Shown here: positions 42,444-52,934 of the stretch, piece after piece | Numbering within the stretch: position 1 is the first letter of the stretch | Layout: each line of letters begins with the position of its first letter | Origin: Devosia sp. 1566 | Lineage (GTDB): Bacteria; Pseudomonadota; Alphaproteobacteria; Rhizobiales; Devosiaceae | Reading direction: 5' to 3' | Length of the DNA stretch: 64,000 bases | Assembly: GCF_004005995.1 (NCBI RefSeq) | Contig: NZ_CP034767.1 | Span: forward strand, 1,116,001-1,180,000 | Position numbers and translations under genes: made by a program | Notes under the pieces: generated by a model | Databases searched by the model: none | What the model was told of the DNA's origin: nothing | Seen by the model: the letters and a program-made list of their open reading frames with translations, nothing else

Positions 42444-45200
42444 ATGATTGAAAAGAGCTATGAGCCCGGCGCCGTTGAAGGACGCATCTACGAGCAATGG
42501 CTCGAGGCTGGCGCTTTTGCCGCCGGGGCAGGGGCCGCGCCCGGCGCGGAAACCTTCACCATCGTCATTCCCCCGCCCAATGTCACCGGCTCGCTCCATA
42601 TCGGGCACGCGCTCAACAACACCATCCAGGACATCCTGATCCGCTTCAACCGGATGCTCAAGAAGGATGTTCTCTGGCAGCCCGGCACCGACCATGCCGG
42701 CATTGCCACCCAGATGATCGTCGAGCGCCAGCTGGCTGCCAAGCAGATGAACCGTCGCGACATGGGGCGCGAAAAGTTCATCGAGCGCGTCTGGGAATGG
42801 AAGGCCGAGTCGGGCGGCACCATCATGAACCAGCTCAAGCGGCTGGGCGCGTCAGCCGATTTCAGCCGCGAACGCTTCACCATGGGCGATAATGGCTCGG
42901 CTGACGACCAGATGGTGCGCGCCGTCACCAAGGTGTTTGTCGAGCTGCACAAGCGCGGCCTCATCTATCGCGCCAAACGCCTCGTCAATTGGCATCCGGG
43001 CCTCGAAACCGCGATCTCGGACCTCGAGGTCGAGAATATCGAGATCAAGGGCCATATGTGGCACCTGCGCTATCCGCTCGCCGATGGCGTCACCTATCAG
43101 TTCCCCATTGCCCATGACGAAGAGGGCAAGCCCACTGAGTGGGAAACGCGCGACTACATCATCGTCGCCACCACCCGTCCTGAAACCATGCTCGGCGATG
43201 CCGGCGTTGCCGTGCATCCCGAAGATCCGCGCTATGCCGAACTCGTCGGCAAGTTCGTCGATCTGCCGCTGGTCGGGCGCCGCATCCCCATCGTTGCTGA
43301 TGAATATGCCGACCCCGCTCTTGGCACCGGCGCGGTCAAGATCACGCCCGCCCACGATTTCAACGACTTCGAGGTCGGCGTTCGCAACAACCTCGAACAG
43401 ATCAACGTCTTTACGACGCGGGGCGCCATCGTCGATGAGCCCTTCATCCCCGCCGCTTATCGTGGCCTGGATCGTTTCGACGCCCGCAAGCGCATCGTCG
43501 CTGATCTCGCCGCGCTCGCCGAGGAAAACCCCACCCGCGGCCTCGATCATATCGAAGACAAGAAGATCATGGTGCCCCATGACGAGAAATCAAAGCTCGT
43601 CGTCATCGAGCCCTTCCTGACCGACCAGTGGTGGGTCAAGGCCGATATCCTCGCCCAGCCGGCGCTTGCTGCCGTGCGCGAGGGCCGCACCAAATTCGTG
43701 CCGCAGCAATACGAAAACACCTATTTCGCCTGGCTCGAGAACATCAAGCCCTGGTGCATCTCGCGCCAGCTCTGGTGGGGTCACCAGATCCCCGCCTGGT
43801 ACGGCCCCGACAACCACGCCTTTGTGGCTTCGAGCGAAGCGGAAGCGCAGGCCCAGGCCGATGCCCATTATGGTGCACCGACCCCGATCAAGCGCGACGA
43901 AGACGTGCTCGATACCTGGTTCTCCTCGGCCCTCTGGCCGTTCTCGACCCTCGGTTGGCCCGACCAAACCCCTGAGCTCAAGCGCTACTACCCCACCGAT
44001 GTGCTGGTGACCGGTTTTGACATCATCTTCTTCTGGGTCGCCCGCATGATGATGATGGGCCTTGAATTCCTCGAAGAAGAGCCCTTCCACACCGTCTACA
44101 TGCACGCCCTGGTCCGCGACGAAAAGGGCCAGAAGATGAGCAAGACCAAGGGCAACGTCATCGACCCCCTGCAGCTCATCGACCAATATGGTGCCGACGC
44201 CACCCGCTTCACCCTGGCGGCCATGGCCGCGCAGGGCCGCGACATCCGCCTCTCGATCAACCGCGTCGAGGGCTATCGCAACTTCGTCACCAAGCTCTGG
44301 AACGCCGCGCGCTTTCTTGAGATGAACGAGTGCCGCCGCGTCGAGGGTTACGATCCCAAGGCCACTACGCTCCCGCTCAATCGTTGGATCGTTGGTGCCA
44401 CCGCCCGTGCCGTCGCTGCGGTGCGCCGCGGCATCGAGGACTACAAGTTCAACGAAGCCGCCAACTCGGCCTATGACTTTGTCTGGGGCACCTTCTGCGA
44501 CTGGTATGTGGAATTCGCCAAGCCCGTCTTCATGGGCACCGATGAGGGCGCCAAGGCCGAAACCCGCGCCACGGCCGCCTGGGCGCTCGACCAGATTCTG
44601 AAAATGCTGCACCCCTTCATGCCCTTCGTCACCGAAGAGCTCTGGGCGGAAACCGGCGCCCACGGCCCGGCGCGCGACGGCCTGCTGATTCTCTCGACCT
44701 GGCCGGAGCTTGATGGTCTCGAAGACCCTGCGGCCGATGCCGAGCTCAGCTGGCTGATCGAGGTGATCACCAATATCCGCTCGGTGCGCAGCGAAATGAA
44801 CGTGCCCGCCAGCGCCAAGCTGCAGCTGGCGGTAATCGGCGCTGACGACACCACGCTGCGCCGCCTCGTGGCCGGCACCAGCCTCATCACCCGCCTCGCG
44901 CGGCTCGAGGCCATCAGCCCGCAAACCACGGTACCCGGCGAATCGGCGCAGTTCGTCGTGGGCGAAGCTACCTGGGCGCTGCCCTTGGCCGAGTTCATCG
45001 ACATATCAGCCGAAAAGGCCCGCCTGCAAAAGGAGATCGGCAAGCTCGATGCTGAAGTCAGCCAGATCGACAAGAAGCTTGGCAACGAGCAGTTCGTTGC
45101 CAAGGCGCCCGAAGAGGTGATCGAAGAACAAAAGGCCCGCCGCCAGGCGGCCGCCGACCGCCGCAGCCGCATCGGCGACGCCCTGCAGCGGCTCAGCTGA
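42444..45200 (+). CDS. valS: Valyl-tRNA synthetase
   Basis: 918 residues, class Ia synthetase. The HIGH box is LHIGHAL (in [15 protein letters not shown]) and the KMSKS loop reads KMSKTKGN. An editing (CP1) domain with the conserved [10 protein letters not shown] segment lies between. The C-terminal arginine/lysine-rich coiled coil ([22 protein letters not shown]) is the tRNA-binding extension typical of ValRS. It charges tRNA-Val in the cytosol. The gene ends 5 bp before a ZntB-like gene. Confidence 0.97.
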   Translation: MIEKSYEPGAVEGRIYEQWLEAGAFAAGAGAAPGAETFTIVIPPPNVTGSLHIGHALNNTIQDILIRFNRMLKKDVLWQPGTDHAGIATQMIVERQLAAKQMNRRDMGREKFIERVWEWKAESGGTIMNQLKRLGASADFSRERFTMGDNGSADDQMVRAVTKVFVELHKRGLIYRAKRLVNWHPGLETAISDLEVENIEIKGHMWHLRYPLADGVTYQFPIAHDEEGKPTEWETRDYIIVATTRPETMLGDAGVAVHPEDPRYAELVGKFVDLPLVGRRIPIVADEYADPALGTGAVKITPAHDFNDFEVGVRNNLEQINVFTTRGAIVDEPFIPAAYRGLDRFDARKRIVADLAALAEENPTRGLDHIEDKKIMVPHDEKSKLVVIEPFLTDQWWVKADILAQPALAAVREGRTKFVPQQYENTYFAWLENIKPWCISRQLWWGHQIPAWYGPDNHAFVASSEAEAQAQADAHYGAPTPIKRDEDVLDTWFSSALWPFSTLGWPDQTPELKRYYPTDVLVTGFDIIFFWVARMMMMGLEFLEEEPFHTVYMHALVRDEKGQKMSKTKGNVIDPLQLIDQYGADATRFTLAAMAAQGRDIRLSINRVEGYRNFVTKLWNAARFLEMNECRRVEGYDPKATTLPLNRWIVGATARAVAAVRRGIEDYKFNEAANSAYDFVWGTFCDWYVEFAKPVFMGTDEGAKAETRATAAWALDQILKMLHPFMPFVTEELWAETGAHGPARDGLLILSTWPELDGLEDPAADAELSWLIEVITNIRSVRSEMNVPASAKLQLAVIGADDTTLRRLVAGTSLITRLARLEAISPQTTVPGESAQFVVGEATWALPLAEFIDISAEKARLQKEIGKLDAEVSQIDKKLGNEQFVAKAPEEVIEEQKARRQAAADRRSRIGDALQRLS

Positions 45201-45205
45201 CCGCG

Positions 45206-46213
45206 ATGGATGGTCATCCTCCCGAGCCAACGGCCCGCGCCATCCAGAACGGTCTGGTTGGCGTAGGCACGGTGCTCGTCTTTGACGGCAAGGGAGGGGT
45301 TGGCCGCCAAGGCCCCGGCGGCGACCAGCCAATGGTGCCAAGCCGGGGTTTCAAGCTGATCTCGGGCAATCCCAAGTCGCCCGAGTTCGCCGCCTGGCTA
45401 AAATCCGACCTTGGCGACTTCAATGCCGGCCTGCTGACGACCCCCAGCACCCGCACCCGCTGCACGGTGCTGGAAGACAAGGCGCTGGTCGTCCTGCGGG
45501 TCGCCCGGCCTGGTGCCGAGCCGGAGGATATCGGCCGGCAGTTGCTGACCTTATGGATCGAGCGCGGCCGCGTTATCATTGCCTCCGAACTCAACATCAT
45601 CGACTTTCTTGGTGTGTCCAAATGGGAAGCCTCTCACCACGCTCCCCTCAGCCCGGCGGACCTGATTGCGCGGCTCGCTCTGCGGGCCGCTGATCGGCTG
45701 GAGCCGCTGGTTGAGCGCCTTGCCGAACGACTGGACGAGATTGAAGAAAAGCTGCTTTCCGAAAACGGGGCAAAGTCGCGTAGCCGGCTGGCGCATCTGC
45801 GACGTACCCTGATCAGCTTTCGCCGTTTGATCTGGCCGCAGCGCGACGTGCTCAACACGCTCGAAATCGAGGACCTCTCGTTCTTCACCGCCAAGGACCG
45901 GCTGCGCCTGCGCGAAGCCTCGGGACGAACCGGCCGAATTGGCGAGGAGCTCGCCGCCCTTTCGGAGCGTGCTGTTCTGGTCCATGAGCAACTGGCCGAC
46001 GCGCGCGCCGAGCAGATGAATCACACCATGCTGATTCTTGCCGCCGTCACGGCGGTCTTCATGCCACTGACGCTGCTCACCGGTGTGCTCGGCATGAATG
46101 TGGCGGGCATTCCCTTCTCCGAAAGTGCCCACGCCTTTTGGGGCGTTTGTGTCATGCTCCTGTTGCTGGCGCTGGTGATTGTTGGGTGGATGCGCAGACG
46201 GCGCTGGCTCTAG
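45206..46213 (+). CDS. CorA-family transporter (ZntB-like)
   Basis: 335 residues. A large cytoplasmic N-terminal domain with long helices is followed by two C-terminal membrane helices; the signature GMN in GVLGMNVAGIPF lies in the loop after helix 1. The basic tail MRRRRWL is on the cytoplasmic side. ZntB proteins move zinc or other divalent cations, often with protons. The ATG is 5 bp after the valS stop, which suggests readthrough expression with valS. Confidence 0.9.
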   Translation: MDGHPPEPTARAIQNGLVGVGTVLVFDGKGGVGRQGPGGDQPMVPSRGFKLISGNPKSPEFAAWLKSDLGDFNAGLLTTPSTRTRCTVLEDKALVVLRVARPGAEPEDIGRQLLTLWIERGRVIIASELNIIDFLGVSKWEASHHAPLSPADLIARLALRAADRLEPLVERLAERLDEIEEKLLSENGAKSRSRLAHLRRTLISFRRLIWPQRDVLNTLEIEDLSFFTAKDRLRLREASGRTGRIGEELAALSERAVLVHEQLADARAEQMNHTMLILAAVTAVFMPLTLLTGVLGMNVAGIPFSESAHAFWGVCVMLLLLALVIVGWMRRRRWL

Positions 46214-46564
46214 CCCAATTTCGCTCCGAGAGCCTGTTTGTCCGCGGCACAAGGTCTTGAATCAAACTCTGCGCCACCCGACCTTACTGCTTCCAAACAC
46301 ATGCGATTTTGCTCAGCAAGCATTAGGCGCATTCCTGCTTTGTGCTTATTGCGCAACAGCGCAGTTGATTCACTGCATTAACATCGTCATGCAACGATTT
46401 AGCGACATTTCCCGCCACAATGTTTGGGTATGAAGCAAGTCATGACAGGCATGGGCGTTGACCTAGGGGATCGCGGTTCCCAGTTGATCAGCATGCGGGG
46501 ATTGGTCCGCGGTTTCGGGCCATGGTTCGACGACGTCCACCTTGGAGTGGGCGAAAGGAGTGAG
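46214..46564. other. Intergenic region before the Sel1 gene
   Basis: 351 bp with no gene. The ATG at 46430 opens a frame that joins the Sel1 protein but lacks a good ribosome binding site. CATTAACATCGTCATG near 46376-46391 and the AT-rich stretch from 46300 are the likely promoter area. Confidence 0.4.
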
Positions 46565-47371
46565 ATGCGGATCATGGGGGAACATTCCCTGATCTCCGTC
46601 GCGATGGGCGCGGTATTCGCTTTGGCGATGCTGGTACCCGCGCAGGCGCAGACTGCGGCAGATGCAGCGCTGGATATGGCCAAGATGCTCGACGGGGCAG
46701 GGGGCGGCGTGTCGGGCGACGACCTCGTCGCGGCGCTCGAAGATGCGGCGGCGGCCGGCCAGCCCATGGCCATGTGGCAGCTTGGTACCATGTATGAAAA
46801 TGGCGAAGGCGTCGCCCGGGACCCAGTCAAGGCCTTTGGCTATTTCGCCCAGATTGCCAACCAGCATGCCGATGCCGCGCCCAAGGGCGTGGAATCCGAC
46901 ATCGTCGCGCAGTCCTTCGTCAAGATCGGCGATTATTTCCGGGACGGCTTGCCCGATGCCGGTATCAAGGCTGACGCCGATCGCTCCCATGCTTTGCTCC
47001 TCCATGCCGCCACCTATTTTGGCGATGCGGATGCGCAGTATCGCGTTGGCCTGTTGTATCTCGATGAAAATGAACTGGGCCTGAACCCTTTGCAAAGCGC
47101 CCGCTGGTTTTCGCTGGCCGCCCGCAAGGGCCATGGCGCGGCTCAGGCCCATCTGGGCGATCTGCTGTTCCACGGCGTTGCCGGGCTCGTGCCCCAGCAG
47201 GTCGAAGGCTTGATGTGGCTGTCCCTGGCGCAGGCCCGGGTCGCCGGCACGGCCGACGAGGTCTGGGTCAACAAACTGGTCAGCAATGCCATGTCGGTGG
47301 CAACGCCCGAGCAGCGCGCCGAAGCCGGTTCACTGGCCGCCAGCGTTGCCCCGCAATTCGCTTCGTTCTGA
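46565..47371 (+). CDS. Sel1-like repeat protein, secreted or periplasmic
   Basis: 268 residues. Signal peptide (VFALAMLVPAQAQ, cleavage near residue 28) and several SEL1 helix-turn-helix repeats: MWQLGTMYENGEGVARDPVKAFGYF, AQYRVGLLYLDENELGLNPLQSARWFSLAARKGHGAAQAHLGDLLF and LMWLSLAQ. Such proteins act as adaptor scaffolds, often in envelope signalling or polysaccharide control. ATG 46565 is preceded by AAGGAG (46555-46560), at a short distance of four bases. It is convergent with the exonuclease gene. Confidence 0.85.
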   Translation: MRIMGEHSLISVAMGAVFALAMLVPAQAQTAADAALDMAKMLDGAGGGVSGDDLVAALEDAAAAGQPMAMWQLGTMYENGEGVARDPVKAFGYFAQIANQHADAAPKGVESDIVAQSFVKIGDYFRDGLPDAGIKADADRSHALLLHAATYFGDADAQYRVGLLYLDENELGLNPLQSARWFSLAARKGHGAAQAHLGDLLFHGVAGLVPQQVEGLMWLSLAQARVAGTADEVWVNKLVSNAMSVATPEQRAEAGSLAASVAPQFASF

Positions 47372-47377
47372 GCGGCG

Positions 47378-48157
47378 CTAGAAGGTAAACCAGCCTTCCA
47401 CGGGCACATGGTCGCTCGGCTTGTCCCAGCCGCGCACATCCTTGTGCACCACCACATCGTCGAGCCGGTCGGCAGCCTGCGGCGACAGCAGCAGGTGATC
47501 GATGCGGATGCCGTGGTTGCGCCGCCAGGCGCCGGCTTGGAAATCCCAGAACGTATAGGACGGCTCTGCCGTGACCGCGCGCAGGGCATCGGTGAACCCC
47601 AGGTTGACCAGCGTGCGGAACCGCTCAAGGCTTTCAGGCCGGTAAAGCGCGTCGCCCCACCAGTTTTCCGGGTGATGCGCATCGATGGGGGCGGGGATCA
47701 GATTATAGTCCCCCAGGATGATGAAGGGCTCTTCGAATTTGAGCCGTTCCTCGGCAAATGCCGTCAGCCGCTCCATCCAGCGCAGCTTGTAGGGGAATTT
47801 TTCGCTATCCACCGGATTGCCGTTGGGCAGGTAGATATTGCACACGCGAATGGCCCCTGACGCGACCGAGAACACGCCCTCGATCAGCCGCGCCTGCTCG
47901 TCTTCGTCATCGCCCGGCAAGCCGCGCGTCACCTCATCAAAGCGCATCAGCGACAAGATCGCCACGCCATTCCAGCTTTTCTGCCCATGCGTTTCAACAT
48001 GGTAGCCCAGCGCCTCGATTTCGGCGCGCGGGAAGGCCTCGTCGACGCTCTTGATCTCCTGCAGGCAGACGATGTCGGGCTTTTCCTGCTCCAGCCACTG
48101 CAGCAGCAGCTCCAGACGAGCCTTGATGCCATTGATGTTCCAGGTGGCGATGCGCAT
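47378..48157 (-). CDS. xthA: Exodeoxyribonuclease III
   Basis: 259 residues, exonuclease/endonuclease/phosphatase fold. WNINGIKAR near the start, the metal Glu in CLQEIKS, LGDYNLIP (Asp/Asn of the active site), DFQAGAWRRNHGIRIDHLL and the terminal catalytic SDHVPV are all in place. It acts in base-excision repair as an AP endonuclease and 3-prime exonuclease. The gene is single and convergent with the Sel1 gene. Confidence 0.95.
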   Translation of the reverse strand: MRIATWNINGIKARLELLLQWLEQEKPDIVCLQEIKSVDEAFPRAEIEALGYHVETHGQKSWNGVAILSLMRFDEVTRGLPGDDEDEQARLIEGVFSVASGAIRVCNIYLPNGNPVDSEKFPYKLRWMERLTAFAEERLKFEEPFIILGDYNLIPAPIDAHHPENWWGDALYRPESLERFRTLVNLGFTDALRAVTAEPSYTFWDFQAGAWRRNHGIRIDHLLLSPQAADRLDDVVVHKDVRGWDKPSDHVPVEGWFTF

Positions 48158-48221
48158 GCGATGGTCAACTCCTTGCGGGCGCGCGAAAGCTAGTCCGCAA
48201 CGCCGCGCACCGCAACCGCCC

Positions 48222-49367
48222 TCAGGTCGGCCAATAGATGGCGTCGCGGATATCGAGGGGAAAAATCCCGTCGCTGCCCTCGAGCCCCGTATTGGTCATG
48301 GCCCCGACCGATAGCCCCGCCACCGGATCGATGAACCAGCTATGCCCATAAATCCCGCCCCAGCGCATCGTGCCCACGGCACACGGGCTGTCGGCAGCGA
48401 TCGGATCAACCAGATACGCCCCGAAATAGCCGAACTGCCAGCCCGGCCCGCTCGCCTGTTCCAGTTGCGGCGTCTGGTTGCCCAGGCCCGCCGCCGTGGT
48501 TTCCCCCTTGATCACGCCACCGCCCCCGGTGCGCAGCGCTTCCAGCAGCACCATGAAGTCAGGCGCCGTGCCGGCCATGCCGCTGCCCCCGGAATGATAG
48601 GCCTTGGCATCAAAGATCCGCCCGGGCGAGAATGTCGTCAGCGTACCCGCAGGATTGGGCACGCTATGGGGATCGCCCATCAGCACCGGCGGCTCGCCAT
48701 GCTCGGGATTGTCGGCATAAGCCGCCGCCAGCCGCGGTTCTCCTTGCGGCAGCAGGAACACCGTGTCGCTCATGCCCAGCGGTCCGGTCACATAGCGGGC
48801 TACCGCCTCACCCAGCGTCGTTCCCGTGACCCGCGCCACCGCCGCGCCCAACAGATCGGTGGATTGGCCATAAGCCCAGCCCGCTCCGGGCGCAAAGGGC
48901 AGCGGCACGCCGGCAAGCAATTCCATGTTCTCGTCCAGGGACAAGTGCCAGCGATTGCCCCCTACGGCCTGCACGGCCGGCCCCGCCAACTCAGTCTCCG
49001 ACAGCACATATTCGCGCCCGAGCCCCGATGTGTGGGTCAACAGCTGCCGGATCGTGATCTCGGCGCCTTCGCCGCTCGCGAGCTTTGGTCGGAAATAGGG
49101 GAGATACCGGCTCACCGACGCCTCAAGCTCGAGCAGCCCGGCATCCACCAGCGCCAGCGCCGTTGTGGCAACGATAGGCTTGGTCAGCGAGGAAAACCGG
49201 AACACGGTGTCGAGCGCCATGGGGCGCTCGGCTTCCCGGTCGGCCAGCCCCAGCGCGTTCTCGTAGATGGTTTGTCCACGCTCCTTGGCGATCACCACCG
49301 CCCCGACAATGCGATTGTCGCTGATGGCGCGCTTGATCGTGGCGTCGAGGCGTTCGGCTATTGGCAC
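48222..49367 (-). CDS. Serine hydrolase of the beta-lactamase/class C family
   Basis: 381 residues. The nucleophile motif SxxK reads SSLTK (about residues 59-63); the second motif YxN appears as YGQSTD, so the usual Asn is Gln; the third motif region reads YGHSWF. Members include esterases, D-aminopeptidases and penicillin-binding-like enzymes. Its substrate is not known. No signal peptide is seen, so it is probably cytosolic. The start is GTG at 49367, with GGGGAGA 6 bp upstream. Confidence 0.88.
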   Translation of the reverse strand: MPIAERLDATIKRAISDNRIVGAVVIAKERGQTIYENALGLADREAERPMALDTVFRFSSLTKPIVATTALALVDAGLLELEASVSRYLPYFRPKLASGEGAEITIRQLLTHTSGLGREYVLSETELAGPAVQAVGGNRWHLSLDENMELLAGVPLPFAPGAGWAYGQSTDLLGAAVARVTGTTLGEAVARYVTGPLGMSDTVFLLPQGEPRLAAAYADNPEHGEPPVLMGDPHSVPNPAGTLTTFSPGRIFDAKAYHSGGSGMAGTAPDFMVLLEALRTGGGGVIKGETTAAGLGNQTPQLEQASGPGWQFGYFGAYLVDPIAADSPCAVGTMRWGGIYGHSWFIDPVAGLSVGAMTNTGLEGSDGIFPLDIRDAIYWPT

Positions 49368-49425
49368 ATCGATTCTCCCCCTGAGGAAGAAACGATCACC
49401 GCGAAATCAGCTCAATCGCAAGTGC

Positions 49426-49785
49426 TTAAACGGCAAAGCTCGTGCCACAGCCGCAGGACGCCACGGCATTGGGATTGCGGATCTGGAACGCTTGCCCGAT
49501 CAAATCGTCCACAAAGTCGATCTCGGCGCCGCCCATGAATTCAAGGCTCATGGCATCGATCAGTACCACCGCATCGCCTTTTTGCAGCACGACGTCGTCG
49601 GCCGCGGGCTGTTCTTGCACGAGGTTATACTCGTACTGGAAGCCCGAGCAGCCCCCGCCGGCCACCGAGATACGCAGCACCGTGCCTTGCGGCTCCTTGC
49701 TAAGGATGCGCGACACGCGCTTGGCGGCCCGATCGGTGAGCACAACTTCCGGAGCGAGGGCGATAGCTGACATTTGCGATTCCAT
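49426..49785 (-). CDS. erpA: Iron-sulfur cluster insertion protein (HesB/ErpA family)
   Basis: 119 residues. The three conserved cysteines are in GGGCSGF and SCGCG near the C-terminus, with the fold-defining VVLTDRAAKRV start. It carries and delivers iron-sulfur clusters. ATG at 49785 and at 49773 are both possible; neither has a strong site. It is divergent from the dNTPase gene 76 bp away. Confidence 0.9.
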   Translation of the reverse strand: MESQMSAIALAPEVVLTDRAAKRVSRILSKEPQGTVLRISVAGGGCSGFQYEYNLVQEQPAADDVVLQKGDAVVLIDAMSLEFMGGAEIDFVDDLIGQAFQIRNPNAVASCGCGTSFAV

Positions 49786-49861
49786 GCCGTTTTAGGGGGA
49801 CATAACGGTCAGGCTAAAATAGGAACCTTTGGGCCAATTGGAAAGAGCCCTGCGATCACCG

Positions 49862-51055
49862 ATGAGCGACACCGCGCCCTATGCCTCCAAACCCGAACAA
49901 TCCCTGGGCCGTCTTTACGGCACGGGGCCCAGTCCAACCCGTTCGGAATTTCAGCGCGACCGCGATCGCATCATCCATTCCACCGCCTTTCGCCGTCTGC
50001 AGCACAAGACGCAGGTGTTCCTGCACCATGAGGGCCGCCACTTCCGCAACCGGCTGACTCACACGCTCGAGGTCAGCCAGATGGCCCGCTCCATCGCCCG
50101 CGCTCTCAGGCTCGATGAAGACCTCGCCGAAGCCGTCGCCCTGTCCCATGATCTGGGCCATACCCCTTTCGGTCATGCCGGCGAGCGGGTGCTGCAGGGC
50201 AAGATGGCGCCCTGGGGCGGGTTCGACCACAACATCCAGGCGCTTCGCGTCGTGACCCGGCTCGAAAACCGCTATGCTGAGCATGACGGGCTCAATCTCA
50301 CCTGGGAATCCCTTGAGGGCATCCTCAAGCACAACGGCCCCCTCATCAATGCCGATGGCACTCCCTTTGGCAAATACGCGCTCGAAGGCCTGCCCGCTGG
50401 CCTCGATGATCTGCCCGCCAGCGCCGATCTGCGCCTGTCCACCTTCGCCTCGCTCGAAGCTCAGGCGGCAGCCGTCGCTGACGACATCGCCTACAACGCC
50501 CACGACATCGACGATGCCCTGCGCGCCGGCCCCTTAACCCTCGATGCCCTCGCGCCCGTTCCCCTGGTCGGCCCCATGGTCGCCGAAGTGCGCGCCCGCT
50601 ATCCCGAGGTAAGCCCCAAGCGCCAGGCCCATGAAGTGCAGCGCCGCCTCATCACCTCCAGCATCGAGGATGTTATCGCCGCATCCTCCGCCAATATCGC
50701 CACCGCGGGGATCGAGACCGCCGAGGATGTGCGCCAGGCCGGCACGACCCTTGTCCACTTCTCCCGAGCCATGGCGACGCAGGTGCAGGGCCTCAAGCAG
50801 TTCCTCTTCGAGCAGGTTTATCGTCACCCCAGCGTCATGGCGCCAGTGCGCCAAAGCCAGGACGTAGTCGCGGCCCTCTTTGATCATTATCTCGCCACCC
50901 GGGATCTTCCCGAGCGCTGGGGCACTCTCGCCGCCGCCGCGCCGACTCAGGCCGATCTCGCCCGCGTCACGGCCGACTTCATCGCCGGGATGACCGACCC
51001 CTATGCCCTCGATGAATATGCCCGGCTGTTTGACGCTCGCCCGGAATTCCGTTAA
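49862..51055 (+). CDS. dgt: dGTPase-type deoxynucleotide triphosphohydrolase (HD domain)
   Basis: 397 residues. The HD-domain metal ligands appear in RNRLTHTLEVSQ, HDLGHTPFGHAGE and ADDIAYNAHDIDDAL, and the N-terminal FQRDRDRIIHSTAFRRLQHKTQV is characteristic. It removes triphosphate from deoxynucleotides and helps keep the dNTP pool. ATG at 49862 fits known homologues (MSDxxPY start); a TTG at 49829 would add 11 residues. It is followed 31 bp later by argS. Confidence 0.9.
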   Translation: MSDTAPYASKPEQSLGRLYGTGPSPTRSEFQRDRDRIIHSTAFRRLQHKTQVFLHHEGRHFRNRLTHTLEVSQMARSIARALRLDEDLAEAVALSHDLGHTPFGHAGERVLQGKMAPWGGFDHNIQALRVVTRLENRYAEHDGLNLTWESLEGILKHNGPLINADGTPFGKYALEGLPAGLDDLPASADLRLSTFASLEAQAAAVADDIAYNAHDIDDALRAGPLTLDALAPVPLVGPMVAEVRARYPEVSPKRQAHEVQRRLITSSIEDVIAASSANIATAGIETAEDVRQAGTTLVHFSRAMATQVQGLKQFLFEQVYRHPSVMAPVRQSQDVVAALFDHYLATRDLPERWGTLAAAAPTQADLARVTADFIAGMTDPYALDEYARLFDARPEFR

Positions 51056-51086
51056 CCCGGCCCTATATTCCCTGTCAGGTTGAATC

Positions 51087-52832
51087 ATGGACGTTTTCGC
51101 GCTCTTTGCCGCACGAGTGGCCGATGCTTTGGCATCGCTCTATCCCGATCTTGCCCCCGAGCTGCTGGCGCGCATCGTCGTGGAGCCGCCGCGCGATCCC
51201 GCCCATGGCGATCTCTCCACCAATGCCGCCATGATCGTGGCCAAGCCGCTGGGCAAGAATCCGCGTGAAGTGGCCAATGCCATCGTCGAGCACTTCCAGG
51301 CCGATACCGACGTCAACTCGGTTGAAGTGGCCGGCCCCGGCTTCATAAATTTTCGGCTCGCCCCCGCCATCTGGTTCCAGATGCTGCGCTCGGTCGCCGA
51401 GCTCGGCCCCGATTTCGGCCGCTCGACCCTGGGCAAGGGCGAAAAGGTCAATATCGAATATGTCTCGGCCAACCCCACCGGCCCCATGCATGTGGGCCAC
51501 ACCCGGGGCGCGGTCTTTGGCGACACCTTGGCCTCGCTCATGGCCTATTCGGGCTTTGAGGTGACGCGCGAATATTACATCAATGACGCCGGCAGCCAGA
51601 TCAACACGCTCGCCAGCTCCACCCTCCTGCGCTATCGCGAGGCCCTGGGCGAAACCATTGAGATCCCCTCAGGCTTCTACCCGGGTGATTACCTGGTCCC
51701 CGTAGGGCAGGCCCTGGCCGCCGAGTTCGGCCCCAAGCTGCTCGCCATGCCCGAAGCCGAAGCCCTCGCACTGGTCAAGGATCGCGTCCTTGTCGCCATG
51801 CTCGAACTAATCCAGGGCGATCTGGCCAAGCTCAACATCCACCACGACGTGTTCTTTTCCGAAAAAACGCTGCACGGGCAGGGCGGGGACATCGACACCA
51901 CCCTCGAATGGCTGCGCGAGCAGGGCATGGTCTATCAGGGCCGGCTCGAAGCGCCCAAGGGCAAGACCCCCGAGGATTGGGAAGACCGCGAGCAAACCCT
52001 GTTCCGCGCCACCGACTGGGGCGACGACGTGGATCGTGCGCTCGTCAAGTCGGACGGCAGCTACACCTATTTCGCCGCCGACATCGCCTATCACCGCAAC
52101 AAATATCTGCGCGGCTTCAAACACATGGTCAATGTGCTGGGCGCCGACCACTCCGGCTATGTCAAGCGCCTCCAGGCCGCCGTCAAGGCCGTGTCCGGCG
52201 GCGCCGCCGATATGGACGTCAAGATCTGCCAACTCGTGCGGCTGATGAAGAACGGCGAGCCGTTCAAGATGAGCAAGCGCTCGGGCGATCTCGTCACCCT
52301 TGCCGATGTGGTGGAGGAAGTGGGCGCCGACGCCGTGCGCTTCATGCTCCTGTTCCGGCGCAACGATGCGGCCATGGATTTCGACTTTGCGCTGGTCAAG
52401 GAGCAGACCCGCGACAATCCGGTGTTCTATGTCCAATACGCCCATGCGCGCACCTTCTCGGTGTTCCGCACCGCTGCGCGCGACCTGCCAGAAATGGATG
52501 TGTCACCGGCAGCGCTCGCGACTGCCCAGCTTGATCGCCTCGATTCTGCGGCCGATCTCGAACTGATCCGCGCCCTTGCGGCCTGGCCGCGCTCTGTTGC
52601 CGCAGCCGCAGTCGCCCACGAGCCGCACCGCGTTGCCTTCTACCTGCACGAGTTGGCCGCGGCCTTCCACGGCTTTTGGGCCAAGGGCAATGAAGATGCG
52701 CGCTTACGCTTTGTTAACGCTGAAGATCCAATGCTGTCATTGGCGCGGCTCGCGCTTGTTGATGCCGTTCGTCAGGTGCTTGGCAACGGCTTGGCGATCC
52801 TGGGCGTGTCTGCGCCCGAGGAGCTTTCATAA
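51087..52832 (+). CDS. argS: Arginyl-tRNA synthetase
   Basis: 581 residues, class I. The HIGH-type motif is HVGHTRGA (in [19 protein letters not shown]), the KMSKS loop reads KMSKRSGD, and the C-terminal DALR anticodon-binding domain ends with [24 protein letters not shown]. The N-terminal 100 residues are the Arg-specific tRNA D-arm domain. It follows dgt and precedes a SPOR gene, the usual order in this order of bacteria. Confidence 0.97.
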   Translation: MDVFALFAARVADALASLYPDLAPELLARIVVEPPRDPAHGDLSTNAAMIVAKPLGKNPREVANAIVEHFQADTDVNSVEVAGPGFINFRLAPAIWFQMLRSVAELGPDFGRSTLGKGEKVNIEYVSANPTGPMHVGHTRGAVFGDTLASLMAYSGFEVTREYYINDAGSQINTLASSTLLRYREALGETIEIPSGFYPGDYLVPVGQALAAEFGPKLLAMPEAEALALVKDRVLVAMLELIQGDLAKLNIHHDVFFSEKTLHGQGGDIDTTLEWLREQGMVYQGRLEAPKGKTPEDWEDREQTLFRATDWGDDVDRALVKSDGSYTYFAADIAYHRNKYLRGFKHMVNVLGADHSGYVKRLQAAVKAVSGGAADMDVKICQLVRLMKNGEPFKMSKRSGDLVTLADVVEEVGADAVRFMLLFRRNDAAMDFDFALVKEQTRDNPVFYVQYAHARTFSVFRTAARDLPEMDVSPAALATAQLDRLDSAADLELIRALAAWPRSVAAAAVAHEPHRVAFYLHELAAAFHGFWAKGNEDARLRFVNAEDPMLSLARLALVDAVRQVLGNGLAILGVSAPEELS

Positions 52833-52862
52833 TTCGGGCGTAATACTATGTTGTCTCGCCGC

Positions 52863-52885
52863 CAATAGCCGAGCTTCGGCTATTG
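52863..52885. other. 10-bp stem hairpin after argS
   Basis: CAATAGCCGA (52863-52872) pairs perfectly with TCGGCTATTG (52876-52885) around a GCT loop. No T run follows, so it is not a classical terminator. It may mark the end of the argS message or regulate the SPOR gene 49 bp further on. Confidence 0.6.
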
Positions 52886-52934
52886 CAGGAACCTAGAGGG
52901 CGCTGCTCCAATAACGACAGCGAAACCGCAGCCA

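Noticed and set aside
43590..44924. A 444-residue minus-strand frame
   Set aside because: Antisense to valS; no domain or ribosome binding site.
49829..49861. TTG start for the dNTPase
   Set aside because: Only 3 bp separate it from AGGAA, and ATG 49862 matches the usual family start better.
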